Positions 25,627 to 38,545 of a DNA stretch of 64,000 nt are shown one piece after another. Origin of the DNA: Tyto alba (Eukaryota > Chordata > Aves > Strigiformes > Tytonidae); contig NW_024881322.1 in the NCBI RefSeq assembly GCF_018691265.1, positions 14,471,489 to 14,535,488 of the forward strand, in the 5' to 3' direction. Position 1 is the first letter of the stretch, and every line of letters begins with the position of its first letter. The notes beneath the pieces are model-generated. The model was not told the DNA's origin. It made no database searches and saw only the letters and a program-made list of their open reading frames with translations. The position numbers and the translations under genes are program-made.

Positions 25627-28600
25627 GATAGCTGAAACTAGCACTTCTGAGGTTGGATGGATACTGGTATAGTAATGGTACTGAACAGATGATAAGCTGG
25701 TACAACCGAGTATGAAGTAGAAAAATTAGCTTTAAAAGAACAGAAAACTTAGATGAACAAAAAAGCCTGAAGCAAAATTTATCTGTTGGCTTTCATTGTT
25801 CATGTTATTACTGTCCTAAGAAAACTAAGCAGAGAGCCTCTCCTCTTTTCTTCTCGTTGGGCTGCTTTAAGGGTTTGTAGCACAGTAGTGAACAAATCAT
25901 AGTGCTATAATTCAACCCTAGAGCTTTCCACTGCTGCAAATGGCCAGCCCAGCTGAAGTTACAAACTCATTTTTCATAAGGCATTTTTCTCATCTGCATA
26001 CTTCTGAACCACTCTGTCTCACCGGGTGGGGTGAGTGGGTATACATTTCTGCAATCCCAAAGGTAAGTAGATGTGCTCTGGTTTGGGCTGTCTGCAATTA
26101 CCGATGGCAGGTAAGGATTTAGACCCTTGCATTCTTGCGAACTGTGATCTGTATCAGAGGTGACATGTAGGAGGGTGAAAATTGTATCTCTGGAAATTTC
26201 CAAGTGAATTTCCACATGTGGAAGGGCTGGAAGAAGCTGTAAATTGGAGAAACTTACATTCACTTAAGCCCTTTTAAACTTTCTTCTAAATCCATTTCTA
26301 CATCCTATTAGGTGATAAAATTTGAAAGTCTCTTTCCTATGCTGACATGCTAGTAGTTTATCAGCTAGTGTATTTTGAAGTGAGTAGAGAAGGAGGAAGA
26401 GACTAACTAGCAATTTTGATTAATAACTTTCATCTTTCTTGCTTTAGAAATTATTACTCTTCATCTGCCATGTATTCTTTCCTACAATATTTCACTTGCA
26501 CTTGTTCTGTTTTCTTCCTGGGATGGGAGTCTCAGTGGAAAGTACTATGTCATGTAAATAATATACACATGACAGTCTATTATTTTGTATGGTTATTAAT
26601 CCCTGTGGAGTTGAGAGCTTTCTGGTTTGCCTTAATGTAAAATCCATAAGCGTGTTCCCATACAGAAAAACTTTCAAACTTGTATTTCATTAAGCTTAGA
26701 AAAAATCCTTCCTGAGATTGCCTGAGAAATATTAAGAATCTTAAAAACCTGCTGATAAATTTTGAGATGCAGATTAAGATTCAGACAGGTTTCACTTTTT
26801 ATCTCTGTATACAGTACTCACAGATATTTTAAAAGAATTTTAAACCCTACTGTTTCTAAGTTTGGTGTGTGTTAATGAAGGCTTGAAAAAATCAGTTTTA
26901 ATTAAAAATGGCACCAAAACAGTTGTCCCTCTCAGGAACAGGGAAATATCAAGGTAGGGAGTTGGAATCAAGCCATCATGGAGTACAAAAGAGGTGTTCT
27001 CAAGGCCTCGTATCTCCACATAAATAATGCCTAGTTCCTACCTCCTTTACCATGTATCCTTATAAAATTCTTCACAAAGCTGCTAAGTTAGAAATGTATG
27101 TGTGTGTGTGTATAGTCAGAGTTTATCTGGGCTTGGGATTTTCCCGAGAAGAGCTCTAAATCATACCTATTTTTACTGTACAACCAGAGAATCAGATTTT
27201 TCAAAACATTGTAATTAGGCAAAATCAAAATGAAATGGCACTGATAAATTCACTTTCCTGGAGACTCTTTCCACTCCAGGTTTCTACTTTCTAGCTGCTT
27301 CTAGAAAATCTTGCTGTTCTAAAATGGAAAAGAGCTTTTTTTTCTTTTTCTTATGATGGAATTTTCCTGTTCTTCCTGTACTTCCTCTCCCTTTATTTTT
27401 AAAATGGCTGAACTGTTCAAGCTAAAAAAATAATTTAAAAGTAATCACCTGCAGCCAGAGGCTCAGAAAATATAATCCTAAGTGATAGCTGTTTGAGAAA
27501 TCTGTCATTGTCTGAAAGCAAGAGCTGTGCTATTGATTTCTGTTATCATTCTTGAAGCAGTTCCCTTTTCTGCAGGATCTATACTTTAAGAATCATGAAG
27601 TTTGTAGCAACCATTATTGGATAAGTTAGACAATATCTCCCTAAAAGAAATAATGTGGGAGAAGTAGAACGAGAAGCCTGTAAAGCAGAAAACTAAACAG
27701 CCCATTTAATGATCACTCAAAAAACCTAAATGACTTGCATAAGGTTGAACAGGGAGAACCAGTAAATATGCAGCATGTGCAGCATCTTTACTTCAAATAC
27801 ATCTGACATCCTATAACCTCTTAATAATTCTTTTGCAAGCAAATAGGTGATTGTTAGGGGACCTGGATTCCCCTCTGTCTCTCCCGTCCCATGCATCCCC
27901 AAGCCCTGTGTTCCCTGCAACTAGGGAGGAACGGTCAAAGGGGTGCAAAACCTGGGGTTGTCCCTTTGGAGCTCAGCAGCCTCATTCCATTAAGCCCAAA
28001 GAAGCAGTTAATTTAGACAGTGAAATAGGCATGAGAGAATCACACCAACTCTCCTACTGCCTTACAGTCTCTCCCTGAGACAGTGGCAGTCTCTTTTGCC
28101 ATGTTCTCCTGTGCCTGACATACAGGTAAACCAGCTCAGGGCTATTGTAACATCAGGACTTGTCAGGCTGCCCTGAACACATTCAGAAATCTCTTCAATA
28201 CCACATCTACACCATGCTGAAGCCAGCTTAAGAAAATAAGCTGGGAAGCTGAGCACTAAACACATCGTCAAGAGTGCAGAACCAGAGGACAAATGCCTGA
28301 GTGCAAGGACCGTCCCAGAAATAACAGTGAGAAAGCCACGTCCAAGCTGCTGGTAGCGGTCTTTCTAAACACTGGACTTCACATCCCTGAGTTTCACAAA
28401 GATCACACAGTAGCCAACACCACAGTAAATCTTAAAGACCAAATAAATGTGTGGTTTACCTCCCAAGGTCTCTCCCCTAGTCTTATTATCACCAACAATG
28501 GGGCCAGTGTTATGAAAACAGTCAATGTTGGCTGAGCCACTTGAATGCCATTAAGAAAAATGTCTCCCTCCCTGGATTACAACATAAAACATTTGGAGGA

Positions 28601-29749
28601 TTTGACTATTTATTTATTTTTATTAAAATTTTCGTAAAATTATAAGTGGCGCTTACAGTAGCAGTAGCTCCTATGTGATAAGATTTAAGCCATTACCTGT
28701 GAACAAACAAGAAGAAGATTTAAAAATTTTTAGAAGAGTATGTGCAGTTCTTGTCAATTGGGCTTTTACTTTTTTTCTTTTTTTCCACACTTTGACCTCT
28801 CTGATGATGAGGAAGATAGTGTTGAGAATACTGGCATAACACCTACTCTAATGTAAGTGTACATGTCCTGCCCATGGACATGTATTCACATTTCTATTGG
28901 CAGAAACAGTATGAATTCTGCATTGACCTTCTGGAATTTTGCAATTTTCTTCTTAGCAGCAGCATGAGATCTTCAGGAAAGCCCTGCTGGGGAATATTTT
29001 TCCCTGGTCTTCCCTTCTTTTTGTACTTCTGACACCATCTGGTAAATTGGATTTTGGTATTTTTACGTAGCCACTTCTCTCATACTCTCGCTTCATACTC
29101 TCAATTTTTTCATTCCAACATTCCCATACTCAGTGCTCTCCAATGCTCATGCAAGCAGACTGGAATTATTCTTTTTTATTGGGTTACTAAGCACACCACT
29201 GAGGATGTTTACCAAGGAAGGAAAGCCTGACATGAACCTAATAGATGAATAGAGAACTGGTCCCAGATTTTTTAAGAGTCTGGAGGGGTTTATATTCCAG
29301 AATTTCATCTCTGGTGAACAATGTACTGAGCTTTAATTGATTCCTGCACAGTGTCTTTGACTGATGAAAGGGACACTTCCCAAAGAAAAGCAGCCATCAA
29401 AAGTTTTACATGTGTATGCGCAAACGGCCTTGGAACGACTGCAGAGAGACTTCAGATCCTGCCCCAATTCCATGCTGAACTCCAATTAACTGTTTTACCA
29501 AATCCCATCTCTCATGATAATCATGACATCAGTCAGCTACACCCTGATTAATATTCCTTACCTCAAACTGTATCTGAAACAGGTTTTGAGTAATACAGGG
29601 AAAATGTCCAGTTTCATTCTCAAGTCATATTGAAATCTTTTATTAGTGAGTGAAAATAAATTCACAGAAAGGTAACTTTTAGGGTTGCAGTGGATACATT
29701 CTTATTGAACTAGATAAAAAGAAATTACGTCTTATTCATGCTTCTTTCC

Positions 29750-29768
29750 TTTTTTTTTTTTTTTTTTT
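29750..29768. repeat. T19 homopolymer run followed by AG
   Basis: The run ends TTTTAG|ATG. It looks like a perfect splice acceptor, but no coding exon follows, so I treat it as a simple repeat. Confidence 0.85.
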
Positions 29769-32499
29769 AGATGAAAAACAAAGGCTTAATAAGTGTATTT
29801 CATCTCTGTTATATTATAGCTAGGTACCTGTAAGACTGTGGTCTGAGTAACATGTATTACAGCATCTTCTGATCCACCCCCTCACTGCTTTAGATTTCTA
29901 ATTTTTATTTTAATTTGCTTACCCTTGTAAGGAGACAAGAATTAAGTACAAGACTGTCTGTACCCGTTAGTCTTCAGATCTCTCTGCTTCCTGCTCTCCC
30001 CCATCCTTCACCCTTCCTGACAGACTTTTGGTCACTTAACTCTTGGTCATATCTGGCCAGGCTTGGCAGGAAACCAGACATCTCAAGGATGGGGCCGTCT
30101 GTGCAGGTTTCTGAGCATGATCAGCTCAGCTGGGTAGGGAGCCCTGAAGGAAGGCGCAGGGAGGATGAGGCAGGAGGAGCAGGTGGTGTGGCCTCTGTCT
30201 GGCAAAGCTTTCGGACCCTGGTACCGCTCCAGACAGGTGCCAGATCATGTCATCTCTGATGGATAAGAGACACCATCTAAGGTCTCAGCAACAAAATGAG
30301 AGGGAAGTGGGCTAATGCAAGGGGAAAATCTTCAGGGGACGGAAGGTACACGTCAGTCAGACCCAGGTTTCATTAGTCCAGCCGTACGAGAATGACTTTA
30401 AAGTATCTCTCAAATTGACATGGGTCCTAACTACTTCAAAGAACTTTTTTTATTTATTTTTTCCCCAAGATATTCAATTGCTAGTTTTATCTTTGTGCAC
30501 AGATATCTTTCTTCTGATTACTTTTCCTTTCCCCATATGAAGGTTATTAAGGTAATCAAGTACTTTTCCTCAGTAGTTCCATCCCAGAGGCATGTATTTT
30601 GCTGTCACCAAGAAAAACAGTAGAATTCAAACCAGATCAAGTTCTTCAGGATTACATTTTCAAAAAGATAATATGCTTTTGATTCTAAGAATGAAACACA
30701 CATGCCAAAATGATGCTTTAAAAGCAGCTAGTGTAAGGTTTAGGAAATGGGTCAAGTTGACAACTTGGGAAAATAACGTAAGCTGTAAGCAGGCAGTTTT
30801 CACCATGTTGACATACCAGTGCTTCTCAGTGAGTGAAAATCAAAGAGGTAGCACATCCACTGTGATTCAAGCAAATTCTCCCCTTTCTGGTAATATCACC
30901 AAGAAGAAACAAAATAAATTTATGTAGCACAATTAGCCTTGTGATGTCAGGAGTGCTGTAATATGTCATCTCAGGAACAATGTGGTTTCCTATCTTCATA
31001 GCAGGCAGTCAGCAATTACCACTTGACTATTATTTTTGATCACTAAAATGGATTCAAACACAATCCCTACAGACAGAAGTCTCGACAATGGATTCTGCTA
31101 ATACTTTGTTAATTTTTCTATGCCTTTATTTTTCAAACCTATAATAAAGTGAAGATATTTTCATCCAGGACAAATTTTCATGGTGCCATTACACTTAAAT
31201 TAATGATTTTACACTCTGGACATGAGAAAGTTATTGTCAGTTGTGAACCTGTGTCTCATACTGATGAGCAGTTATTCACCCAATGTTAGTATACCAGAAT
31301 GGCTGGACCTGATGGAGTAATGTGTAAAAAGTCAAGACTCTAGTGTTCACTTTACTGCAGAAATTTGTTTCTTCAACTGAACTTCCTGTCATTTCTAGTA
31401 ATGATAAAATGGTGAATTTTTTCTTCTTTCCTTTTTGGCAGAAGTCTTAATGATTTTCAGTGCTTGTACGATATGAAGTATTTTATGCAGTGAAAAAAAT
31501 TTTTTTAAGTACCTCAAACTGCATCTTTCATCTATTTCCTAATTTAGCCATGGTACAAGTTACTTAACTTGTAAAAAAAGAAACTCCCTATCTACAAGTG
31601 ACTTTTTTTTGCTAACTAATTTTACTAATTTTAAGATTCAGTTCTGACTATACTTAAAAAATCTCAGTGTTCCAAATAGCTACCAGAAATCAGCCTAAGT
31701 TGTAAAAAGAGACTGGTTATGTAAAGATGGGTCATACTTGGGGTACCCAGTTCAAAGCATTCTCAAAGAAGCAGGGTTTTTGGAAGGTATTGTCCCTTAG
31801 AATTTTTATTTCCTCTACAAATGAAGCATAATACACTAGCTGCTTTTGAAAATTTATGTTTCCAGTTGCAGCTAGAAGCAGACTTCCCAAAAAGTTCATG
31901 AAGAGCTGGTACTTGTGAGATGCATTTTGCTGGATGCTGTATCATCAGGATGTTCTATCTCCTCATAAGCATCTGAATTTTGGGACTTTTTTTCAAAGTT
32001 AGTTATGAATTCCAAGCTTTTGACTTTTTTTTTTTTAAGTCTTTTTCTGAGGTGATGAAAGACTAGATTGTATTTTACTGCAAGAAAAAAAAATGTATCA
32101 TTCATAAGATAGTTACTTTCAGAGTAGGTATGTCATCCTAACTGCTGAAGCCCTATTTTAATGTAGTGGAGTGCTGGTTTATTCTGTGCGGCATGGTTGT
32201 ACGGTGTTTATTCAATCCCTGTGTCCACATGAGTTTGACGCTAATCAGCTGTAATTGCATAATTTACAGATGATTACTGAGAAATCCTCTACTGGTCTAG
32301 CAAAGACCTTCTGCATTGCTGGGCCCTGTAGTTTCAGGCCATCATTCTTGCGGTCCTCAGTCTTTCACAATCCCATCAGTTCGGCAAATGCCCAAAACGT
32401 ATTTAGTCATGAACTCATTACTGATACAACAGGCAACACAGTGCATGAAACACCATGCTGCCCACAGCATTCCTAAATAATATGTTCTGGAATGCTTAT

Positions 32500-34299
32500 C
32501 TTAAATTCCATCTTATTATTACTTTGGCACATTTAAATAAGTGGACTTGTCAACAAATAACAATCAGAAGCAACGGGCAACGTTTCATTCAAGTTATGTC
32601 ATTGCCTTCCAGATTTCATCGTCCATATGTGAAAAGCATTCCATTCTCGGGAAATAAGAAACATGGGGAAAAAATAGTGCATTTTTATTAGTATTTGAAA
32701 GCAATTCATGTGTTTGATGACTAAAGGAGGCAGTGATACCAATCTAACACAGCAGCACTATGGTAGCCAAGACCAGCAGCTTCTACCCCATACATCACCA
32801 GTGAGTCACTGCCTGATCTTATCCAAATTGCCGCTTGCCACCAGGAGAATCCTTTGGCCCCAATTTGTGTGCAAAACTAGTGAGAGGTGGCCATCCAGAA
32901 TTTCAGAGGCAGAAATTAAGAAGCACTCATAAAAAGTATGTTTATCATGTCTCTGTGCTTCCTTGCATTTTTTGTAAAGTATAGAAAACAATCCTTACTT
33001 ATGTAAGTGCTTTGAAACCTGCTTTGTTCATTGGAAGTTACTGAAAGTGCGTGTTCATAATAAGGACCAGTGTGCTCTTCAAATACACTGCTAAACAAGT
33101 AGACTACTGAAGGAGGGCTAAATTTCCTTGTGTGTGAAAAGCAGCAGAAATGTATCTTGCAAACTGTGATCATGACATTTTTATATGGTTTAGAGATTTA
33201 AAGATTTTGGTGAGATTAACGGTCTAAGATTTAAAGTGAGCCTTCACAATATTTCATGGTTTAGGAAGCAGCTATTCCAGTCATAGGATCTGTGTGTGGG
33301 GGAAGAGTGTGGGAAGGGAGGGGTGTGTGCACAACCAAGGGCCTTCTGAAAAGAGCAAGAAGAGCTCTTTCTTGGTTTACACACTTTTAAAGAATACAGT
33401 GTTGGTTTAGGGGGATTGTTTTTAAATAGATATAAAACCTCCTACTCTGGGCACTGGGAAAGGCACATAGAAGAGTTAAATGTGACACTGAACATGGCAT
33501 GGCAAAAGAGAAGGCATGAGTGGGTGGTAGATAAGACAGAGGCAATACTGCTGATTGTGTGTGATGTGAAGTGTCATCAGTTATAAGATAAATAAATAAA
33601 ATGGGTACTCTGTGAGCCATCCCTCTTTTTCTGTCACTAGGAGTTATCTCCAAATGCAAAAATATTAGAAGCAGGAACTATTCTGGTATATCCAGATAGA
33701 CATTATATCCTGATACATCCAAATACACTCTCCCAAAATAAAAAAATAGCGTAATTAAATATTTTATTGTTAGCATGGTCCTAATCATATGCAGAGAGAC
33801 AATTGCTTGCTTTGTCTTGGATTTTAAGTGTTCCTGCATTGCTGTACTTCCCTTATTGGAGACCGCTTCTAAGTGATACCAATTTTGCTGCACTGAATCT
33901 CTATTTATGGCCAGTCCACTGCTGAAAGGAAGATTGACGTTTTCAGCTATGCTGGGTATTTCCCATTGTAACAGCCTACTGTTTCCATAGAAATCCTTCA
34001 AAGTGTTTTAATAGAATGTGAGTAAAAAAGGAGTTTTGTTGACACATTTATTCTGCCAGGTTTTTAACAATCTGATTAATGTCTCCTCAATATTCACTTA
34101 TTTTAAAAAAACAAAAACAAAAATGCAGAAAACATACATGTCGTTTCCACAGCACTTTCATCGTCCATTTCCAGGATCCCTGAATTAATTTATCCCTTCT
34201 CTTTTTTAACTCCCCACCACCCTTCACCCTATCATCATTCTGTCCCTGAAAGCCCTTTTCTACATAAAATTAGCACTAGCAAATCTACAGTGGTGACAG
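32500..34299. other. Unique non-coding sequence
   Basis: No gene is supportable. A stretch at about 32,530-32,660 keeps several CpG (AACGGGCAACG, ATCGTCC, CTCGGG) in AT-rich DNA and could be conserved, but I see no other signal. Frames at 32,255-32,932 lack motifs. Confidence 0.45.
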
Positions 34300-35000
34300 A
34301 AAGCCCTTAAATCAGACACTGAGCATTTTGTGATTCATCAGAAACTCTCCATGCCTCTGAATCGAGTTAGTTACTAAATGGTCGCTGCGTTATGGGCAGA
34401 GCGAGATGTGAGTAACCCATGCCACGCATTGTCAGAACTTCTGGAGCCCGCTGGAGATACCCACGTTGAGCTGAATACATTTTGTTTTAAGGGGGTGTTG
34501 ATTTAAATGTTGGATGATTCACTGCCTCCTGCTGTCTCCTGCAGTGTGGGCATAATACTCGTACTTTTGAATGCAGTGCTTTTTAATCACTTTCATTTAA
34601 TGTCCATCCTCCTCCTCTTTGCCACCGCACGATACCAGTTACCTTGTGAAATGTTCTAGCTACTCCGTTTCAGACTCACTCCTTATCAGGATCGAAAGTT
34701 GTAATCCAACCTTCCTAGGAGTCATAATTCTAGCTTTCAGCATCTTTGCTATTCCTGCACGATATTATTACATATAGCCGTGTGAATCCTTCTCATGCCT
34801 CGCCTGCATTTGCTCGGTTCACACAAAAAAGGATTAGTTGTCTGTTTTTGTTAAGTATGAACAGAAATATATAATGCTGGTAATTACATGTATTAACTTG
34901 TTTTATAATTAAGTTTTATGATATCTGGAAATAAGGTTTTGGTGGGTCTGATGACGACGAGTAGACTTCTTTAAAGTGATCAGCTGACCTATTTGTTCAT
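34300..35000. promoter_or_regulatory. Candidate conserved non-coding element
   Basis: By my count about 16 CpG remain between 34,361 and 34,820 in sequence that is otherwise AT-rich, far above the flanks. This suggests constraint or lack of methylation rather than GC bias. Homeodomain-type cores (TAATTA-like, TTTAAT, GGTAATTAC near 34,880) and a Sox/Fox-like TTTGTTC are present. No frame is coding. This is inferred from composition only. Confidence 0.35.
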
Positions 35001-37656
35001 GACAGCAATGAAATTTATGAGTGTTTGTTCATAAACATGAAAGACAATTTGAGTTCTTCTAGCACAGAGTGAGTGGGTTCTTGTTTTTTTTACTCATTAT
35101 GTAATTTGAACGGTTTCAAGCCAGTAACCTGCTAAGCAGAAATCCCTTGATCTGCCAGGCCCTACGATGCCCCCCAGACAGTGAAGCAGGAGGACATCAC
35201 TTAACTAAGCGTGTATCTGTTTATCTTTCTTAAACAAAATGCTTTTCTCATTTCTCACTGCCTCCAATCATTGTGCATTTTACACAAACCAGTTTCTGGG
35301 TGTCTCAGTGTAGGCATTTAGTGTCTGTTTAGACGTCTCCTGTAAGTCCTGGGTCATATACGTCAGCATTCTGTAAATGTCTCAGACAACAGGGTGCATC
35401 TAAAATGACACTAGATGCCTATACTTAAGCACCCGAATCCCATCCCTTATTACTTTTTAACCAGCACAAAGCTTCCCTCACTAAACACTTTATAAATTAG
35501 ATAAATATAGGGCTCCTCCACTGCATCTTCAAATGACTTGTGGTATGGAGCTACCTCTGGTACTTGGATTCCATTTCCACTGGAGTGAATAAGACCCTTT
35601 TTATAGCATGCACGTCACTGGATCACAAATGCTTTGGATCCTGAACACTTCTTTCACTATCCTGTATTATTTTCAATGTTATCAGAACGAATTGGTGTAA
35701 TTAGAACATAAACCCTTCTGGCTGCAGAGATTGGCTTCTGCCTATCAGTTGCTAAATTCTGTTCAGTGTGTGTCAGAGACCAAAACTGCAGCTGACACCG
35801 AGCGACGAGGAGTGTTCTGTGCACTTCCCTGGAAAGACAGGATTCTAATGTCTTTCTATCATTTGAATAAGATGTAATTATTGCCAGGGGACTTCCACAA
35901 CGGTAACAAGCCTATCAGATATCACACAGTCATTGTCTAAATAGCACCTTCATGGCACACATTTAGGGTTTTCTCCATATGGCTTGTTCTGGGGACCCAG
36001 CAACAGTGAGTAAATGTATGGACAGCTTTTTAGCTGCAGGTAAACTAAACAAATAGATTTATGAGGAAACTAAGTGAGAGAAAGCACAAAGCAGGGAAGC
36101 CTAGAAAAACCTTGTGAGTAGAAAGTCCATGGAGGAGGCTGACAGCAGATGCAGTTCTGGAGAAAGACCAGTGCATTGTGGCTTCTTAGCAAGCCAGTCC
36201 AGCAAATCTATGCAGCCATTACATTAAGAAAACTGTGGAACAAATTAACGAGTGAAAGATACACTATTGCACCTCCGTTCCTGTTATCGTTGCACATTTA
36301 AATACATAACAACACAATCTTGTCTTGTATGTGAAGCCAAGCATACAGCCTTTTAAAGCTATGATATCTCAAAAAATGCTCAATGAATGGCAAGCAAGTG
36401 AATGGTATAGTATAGTATGGGTGGTTATGAGAGCTTTCAAAAACCCATTTAGGGTCTTCTGAGTTGTCTTACAGTTATTCTGCTGCTAAAATTCTTTGCT
36501 TAGGGGATAGAAACAGCTCATTAAATGAAATGCAGCTTCTTCAAGATGTGACAGAACATAATGAAGTTAATAGTGATTTGGATTAAGGAAATTTTGATAC
36601 TGATATTTTTGCTCTGACTGTTGGCATATATTGAATGACTGGATAATTCCTTTGCAATGAATAATGGATCATTTTGTCTAGCATACTGTAACATTATGCA
36701 AATTCATCACGCCCAGCAGCAGTACAAACTTTGCTATTCCCTCTTGATACATTTGGCCTGTGCTGAAATAGGGAATGTTGAATTCAGAGAAGAGGGAAGA
36801 GGGTTGTCCAGGGTTGCAGGTTTTTGTAACAGCTTTGCCATTAAGAGCTTGTCTAAATACAGAAGTTATATGACTTTTTGTCAGATTTTCTGCATTCAGT
36901 CAAATCAGCATGGTGTGCAAGTTCTGCCTGCCTTTTGTTGTTTAAGCAAAATTAAGCTCATGTTTAGCATCAATGCACAAAGTTGCTTCAGCTGAACTAC
37001 AAGCACAATTGTAGTTACACAAGTCTAATGACTCCTAGCACACTCTGTGAATCTGAATATGCCATGAAACTTGCTATGCCTTGGTTCGTATTGCTGCAGA
37101 ATTCATACTATAATGCTTACCAGTGGCATGATTACTGAAAAGCGTTTTTATATTGTCAAATGAAAACACCAAATAGCAATGTGGAGGATTCTTGAATTGT
37201 ACAAAAATACTGGGAGCAGAGAGCATATTGATTTATCTGTGTTGCCTGGGGAAATACGATTTTGCACAATTTCAAATGATCTCTCCAGAAATGAATAGAA
37301 AGGAAAAAAGCCTGTCCCCAAGAAGCCTGCAGATGAAGGCTGTAATTTGGAAGCTCTGAGGAATGTCACTAGTGAGTATACTGTGAAAGTGCAAAATTTT
37401 CAGGCCTCTTCTCTCCTATTCACAGTGGGGAAACTCATGCTCAGTGGTAGCTATTCCCCACAGAAAGGGAGAAGAATGGATTCGGCCACTAACTGGGATA
37501 ATTAGATCCTTCCGTACACTATTTTATTGACTTACACATTTGAGTGACCACATAAATAAGTTTTGCCAAATAAGAAAAAATGACTTTGCCTGTGAATTTG
37601 ATGGTTAGCTAAACCATGCTGACTTCAGGCTAAAAGCAGAGTATACATTTTCCTAT
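35001..37656. other. Unique non-coding sequence
   Basis: No gene is supportable. The sequence is complex and low in simple repeats through about 36,300. The phrase at about 35,305-35,440 (GTAGGCATTTAGTGTC ... TAGATGCCTATACTTAAGCACC) has the look of an old interspersed repeat but cannot be assigned. A short TATAG direct repeat occurs near 36,408-36,418. The frame at 36,657-36,995 has no motif. Confidence 0.5.
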
Positions 37657-37661
37657 GTGGA
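37657..37661. repeat. Target-site duplication (GTGGA), left copy
   Basis: GTGGA abuts the LTR start and is repeated exactly at 38,734-38,738. Confidence 0.92.
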
Positions 37662-37792
37662 TGTCCCGGGTTGAGTGAATGGTGGAGTTTTTTTGGTGGC
37701 AGGGGAGGGGGCTATCGGGGCAGCCCCCTGTGAGAAGCTTCTCGAAGCTCCCCCAGCTCCAAGTCAGCTCCACTTCTGTTTGGGAAATTGAG

Positions 37793-37797
37793 CCAAT
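37793..37797 (+). promoter_or_regulatory. CCAAT box of LTR promoter, copy B
   Basis: CCAAT within GAGCCAATCGGC, about 23 bp before the TATA-like box and conserved in copy A. Confidence 0.6.
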
Positions 37798-37819
37798 CGG
37801 CTGCGCCTCTGCGATAACG

Positions 37820-37826
37820 TATTTAA
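37820..37826 (+). promoter_or_regulatory. TATA-like box of LTR promoter, copy B
   Basis: TATTTAA within ACGTATTTAAGAAGG, only 159 bp from the 5' end of the LTR. Transcription would be expected to start near 37,850. Conserved in copy A. Confidence 0.7.
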
Positions 37827-37892
37827 GAAGGGACGTGGTGACGGGCAGTGGGACTTGTGAGGAGGAGTTGCTGCAGCTGCATGAACACCAAG

Positions 37893-37894
37893 GT
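37893..37894 (+). promoter_or_regulatory. Splice-donor-like site in LTR, copy B
   Basis: CCAAG|GTCAGTGG lies about 43 bp after the predicted start site. Both copies preserve it. A donor inside R occurs in some retroviruses, such as spumaviruses, and could let the LTR act as an alternative first exon for downstream sequence. Confidence 0.45.
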
Positions 37895-38149
37895 CAGTGG
37901 AGGAACGGAGGAAGAAAGGAGGGGGGAGGTGTGCCGGAGCAGAGACCCCCCTGGATCCTGTGGGGAGACGGCAGGGCGGCCCCCCCTGCCACCCATGGAG
38001 ATCTATGGTGGAGCAGACATTGATTTATGCCCTGTTGCTCCTGCTCGGATAATCAAGGTTCTGTGCCCAAAGAAGGCCAGGGTCTCATGGGAAAAGGCAG
38101 CCCCGCTGCTGTAATTCAGCACTGGGAGGATTGCAGCATGCCGGCGAGT

Positions 38150-38335
38150 CCCACGCCGGAGCAGCTCGGGAAGGGCTGCAGCCGTGGGAGGGAATCCAGT
38201 CGGAGGAAGTTAGTGACCCATGACGGAGCAGTGTGGGGAACGCTGCGGCCCATGGGAGGAACTCATGTCGGAGAAAGTTTGTGGAGGACTGTCTCCTGTG
38301 AGAGGGGGACCACGATGGAGCAGGAGGAACAAGTT
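38150..38335 (+). repeat. Imperfect tandem repeat inside LTR, unit about 67 bp
   Basis: CCCACGCCGGAGCAG at 38,150 recurs as CCCATGACGGAGCAG at 38,217, and a looser third start ACCACGATGGAGCAG occurs at 38,309. Between them, CTGCAGCCGTGGGAGG pairs with CTGCGGCCCATGGGAGG and GTCGGAGGAAGTT with GTCGGAGAAAGTT. Copy A has the same structure. Similar GGAGCAG repeats are typical of related avian LTRs. Confidence 0.75.
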
Positions 38336-38539
38336 CTGGACACTCCCCTCACCGAAGATAAGGGAAGTGGCAGCGTTGACTGCACCCCCCATTCCCTGCC
38401 CCTGCGCCGCTGGGGGAGGAGGTAGAGATATCGGGAGCAGAGCTGAGCCCGGGAAGAAGGGAGGGGTGGGGGGAAGGTGTTCTCAAAATGTGGCAATGCT
38501 TCTCACTGTCCTACTCTGTTATGTGTTGTTAGTGTCTGT

Positions 38540-38545
38540 AATAAA
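38540..38545 (+). terminator. LTR polyadenylation signal, copy B
   Basis: AATAAA within CTGTAATAAATGTATG, followed by a T-rich tract. It is the sole canonical signal in the element and is 714 bp beyond the TATA-like box. Confidence 0.7.

Larger units (their letters stand above)
22851..32499. other. Unique AT-rich non-coding sequence with simple repeats
   Basis: No gene is supportable over nearly 10 kb. Simple tracts include (AAAAC)n at about 23,617-23,635 and 23,957-23,997, A22 at 25,605-25,626, (TG)8 at about 27,097-27,112 and T19 at 29,750-29,768. A TGACTTGCATAAGGT phrase near 27,731 faintly resembles a SINE core. Open frames such as 29,915-30,259 and 30,592-30,927 have no recognisable domain. 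Confidence 0.5.

Noticed and set aside
27731..27760. SINE-core-like phrase TGACTTGCATAAGGT
   Set aside because: Only about 15 bases agree; too short to separate from chance.
28293..28535. Possible exon of a transposase-like or hydrolase-like protein
   Set aside because: I could not identify any motif, and the flanking sequence shows no convincing element boundaries or terminal repeats.
29750..29771. Apparent strong splice acceptor (T19 AG)
   Set aside because: No coding frame or donor follows. Homopolymer T before AG is common in this window.
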